Below are positions 63,157 to 64,000 of a stretch of 64,000 bases of DNA, piece after piece (position 1 is the first letter of the stretch; each line of letters starts with the position of its first letter). Position numbers and translations under genes: made by a program. This DNA is from Chamaecrista fasciculata (Eukaryota; Streptophyta; Magnoliopsida; Fabales; Fabaceae): contig QANZ01018178.1 in the NCBI GenBank assembly GCA_003254925.1, positions 49,052 through 113,051 of the forward strand, written 5' to 3'. The notes beneath the pieces are model-generated. The model did not search any database and had not been told where the DNA came from. It saw only the letters and a program-made list of their open reading frames with translations.

Positions 63157-64000
63157 TCCAAATGGAACGTGGTTCTCTTCTCTTCTCCGACACGGCCAGC
63201 GACGACGACGATATCTTCAACGACCAACGACGGCGTTCTCTCCTGTGTGTTTATTTTCCAAATAGTTCGTCGAGAGTGGCGCCGGATTGGATGACGGCAA
63301 CATCGTTTTGGGCGTCGACGGTGATGTTATGGAGGTTGAAGAGGTCGAGGATGATGAAGGGGACATCGGAGACATAAGAAATTCCTTCGTAATCGTGGCC
63401 GCCGCTTCGGATTTTAATTTGGATTCCGATGGATTTGGAACAGATTACGGTGGAACGAACTTCATATTGTTTTAATGGGGTTACGATTATTTGGGGTTTT
63501 GGGGTTGAGGAAGTGTTGAATCTGGCAAATGTAGTTTTGGAGAACAAAGGAGTATAAAATGGTGGATTTGTCGAAAACTATGAAGGAGAGGTTGGGTCCA
63601 ATGGGTTTCCCTCGTTTAGAATGTATTATTGCTGTGTTGAATCTGTAAACTCCTACAAATTCTATCATTGATCAAATACAATGCTTTCAACTAAAAACCC
63701 ATAAAGAATATTGAAAGTATACATGTCTGTTAAGTCATAAGGGGCAAATAGAGTCCTACAAATATGAAATCCCATTCATACAGACAAATATTTGGCATCA
63801 ATTTATCCAATGAAGCTCCACAAGCATAATATTTTCGAAATAGACACGCAGGAGAGAATGCCGTCCGCGTTCGCTGAATAACGATAAGATATCGCCGTCG
63901 TCGCTCGTTGAAGATCGGAGAAGAGATTGCTGTTGTTGAAACGCTGTCATGGCTGAGATCGTTGAGAGAACGCCGTCATCGGTCGTTGAAGAACGGAGAA
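63157..64000. repeat. GC-rich repeats around the BBE-like fragment
   Basis: The 30-mers beginning CGCCGTCGTCGCTCGTTGAAG (63891) and CGCCGTCATCGGTCGTTGAAG (63971) are direct repeats 80 bp apart. The complement of 63207-63243 reads GAGAACGCCGTCGTTGGTCG, closely matching GAGAACGCCGTCATCGGTCG at 63967. The BBE fragment is therefore bracketed by related sequences in inverted orientation. The unit may continue past the end of the window. Confidence 0.5.
63254..63590 (-). pseudogene. Fragment of a berberine-bridge-enzyme-like FAD oxidase
   Basis: The minus strand encodes NPPFYTPLFSKTTFARFNTS, then PKPQIIVTPLKQYEVRSTVI and the FAD-attachment motif RSGGHDYEGISYVSDVPF, ending GATLDELFGK and a stop. 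This matches the N-terminal FAD-binding (PCMH-type) part of BBE-like proteins, including the His of RSGGHDYEG that is linked to FAD. The remaining 400 or so residues, including the BBE C-terminus, are absent. Upstream, the frame is stopped by TAG shortly before NPPF. Downstream the homology ends abruptly at a GC-rich repeat. It is a truncated, nonfunctional copy. Confidence 0.8.

Noticed and set aside
62994..63377. 127-codon plus-strand frame
   Set aside because: It partly overlaps the antisense of the BBE-like fragment and crosses the GC-rich repeat; no family resemblance.
1..64000. CRISPR arrays, prokaryotic operons or a viral insert
   Set aside because: No regularly spaced repeats and no prokaryotic or viral protein signatures; the coding regions are plant genes with spliceosomal introns.

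Overview
This is plant nuclear DNA, most likely from a eudicot and probably a rosid. It is AT-rich. Genes are split by canonical GT-AG introns, and the products are plant-specific: an IDD zinc finger, a lumenal PsbP-like protein, a WRC-domain JmjC protein, an acyl-CoA-binding kelch protein, RECQSIM and a type I formin. The spaces between genes hold MITEs, LINE and SINE insertions and a Helitron end. I see no bacterial, organellar or viral genes. The species cannot be named from the sequence alone.

Layout: 1-6316 is intergenic and rich in transposon relics. An INDETERMINATE-DOMAIN zinc-finger gene (+) lies at 6317-9284 and a PsbP-domain gene (+, PPD7-like) at 9935-10926. A JMJ24-like JmjC/WRC gene (-) spans 11953-17230. 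An ACBP4-type acyl-CoA-binding kelch gene (+, 18 exons) spans 19090-27501. A PWWP-domain gene (+) is at 29810-34087, a small C2-domain gene (+) at 35221-35775 and ATG18a (+) at 37441-39915. Four minus-strand genes follow: protease DEGP14 (40515-44265), helicase RECQSIM (45207-50543), ER chaperone BiP ending in HDEL (51647-54983) and an FH11-like formin (56496-59975). From 60 kb on the window is intergenic except for a broken berberine-bridge-enzyme-like fragment at 63254-63590.

The genes do not form an operon or pathway. Their order is nevertheless informative. From memory of Arabidopsis loci, PPD7-ACBP4-PWWP-C2-FH11 matches At3g05410-At3g05470, and ACBP5-PWWP-DEGP14-RECQSIM matches At5g27630-At5g27680. 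The window seems to keep on one chromosome genes that Arabidopsis has split between two duplicated segments.

The strongest sequence-level observations are the following. Three foldback MITEs each have a perfect 9-bp target duplication. A tRNA-derived SINE with a perfect 17-bp target duplication sits in a BiP intron, next to one of those MITEs' host introns. The JmjC protein has lost two of the three residues that normally bind iron. No convincing new biological system was found; the window is an ordinary but well-preserved plant gene block with informative mobile-element insertions.
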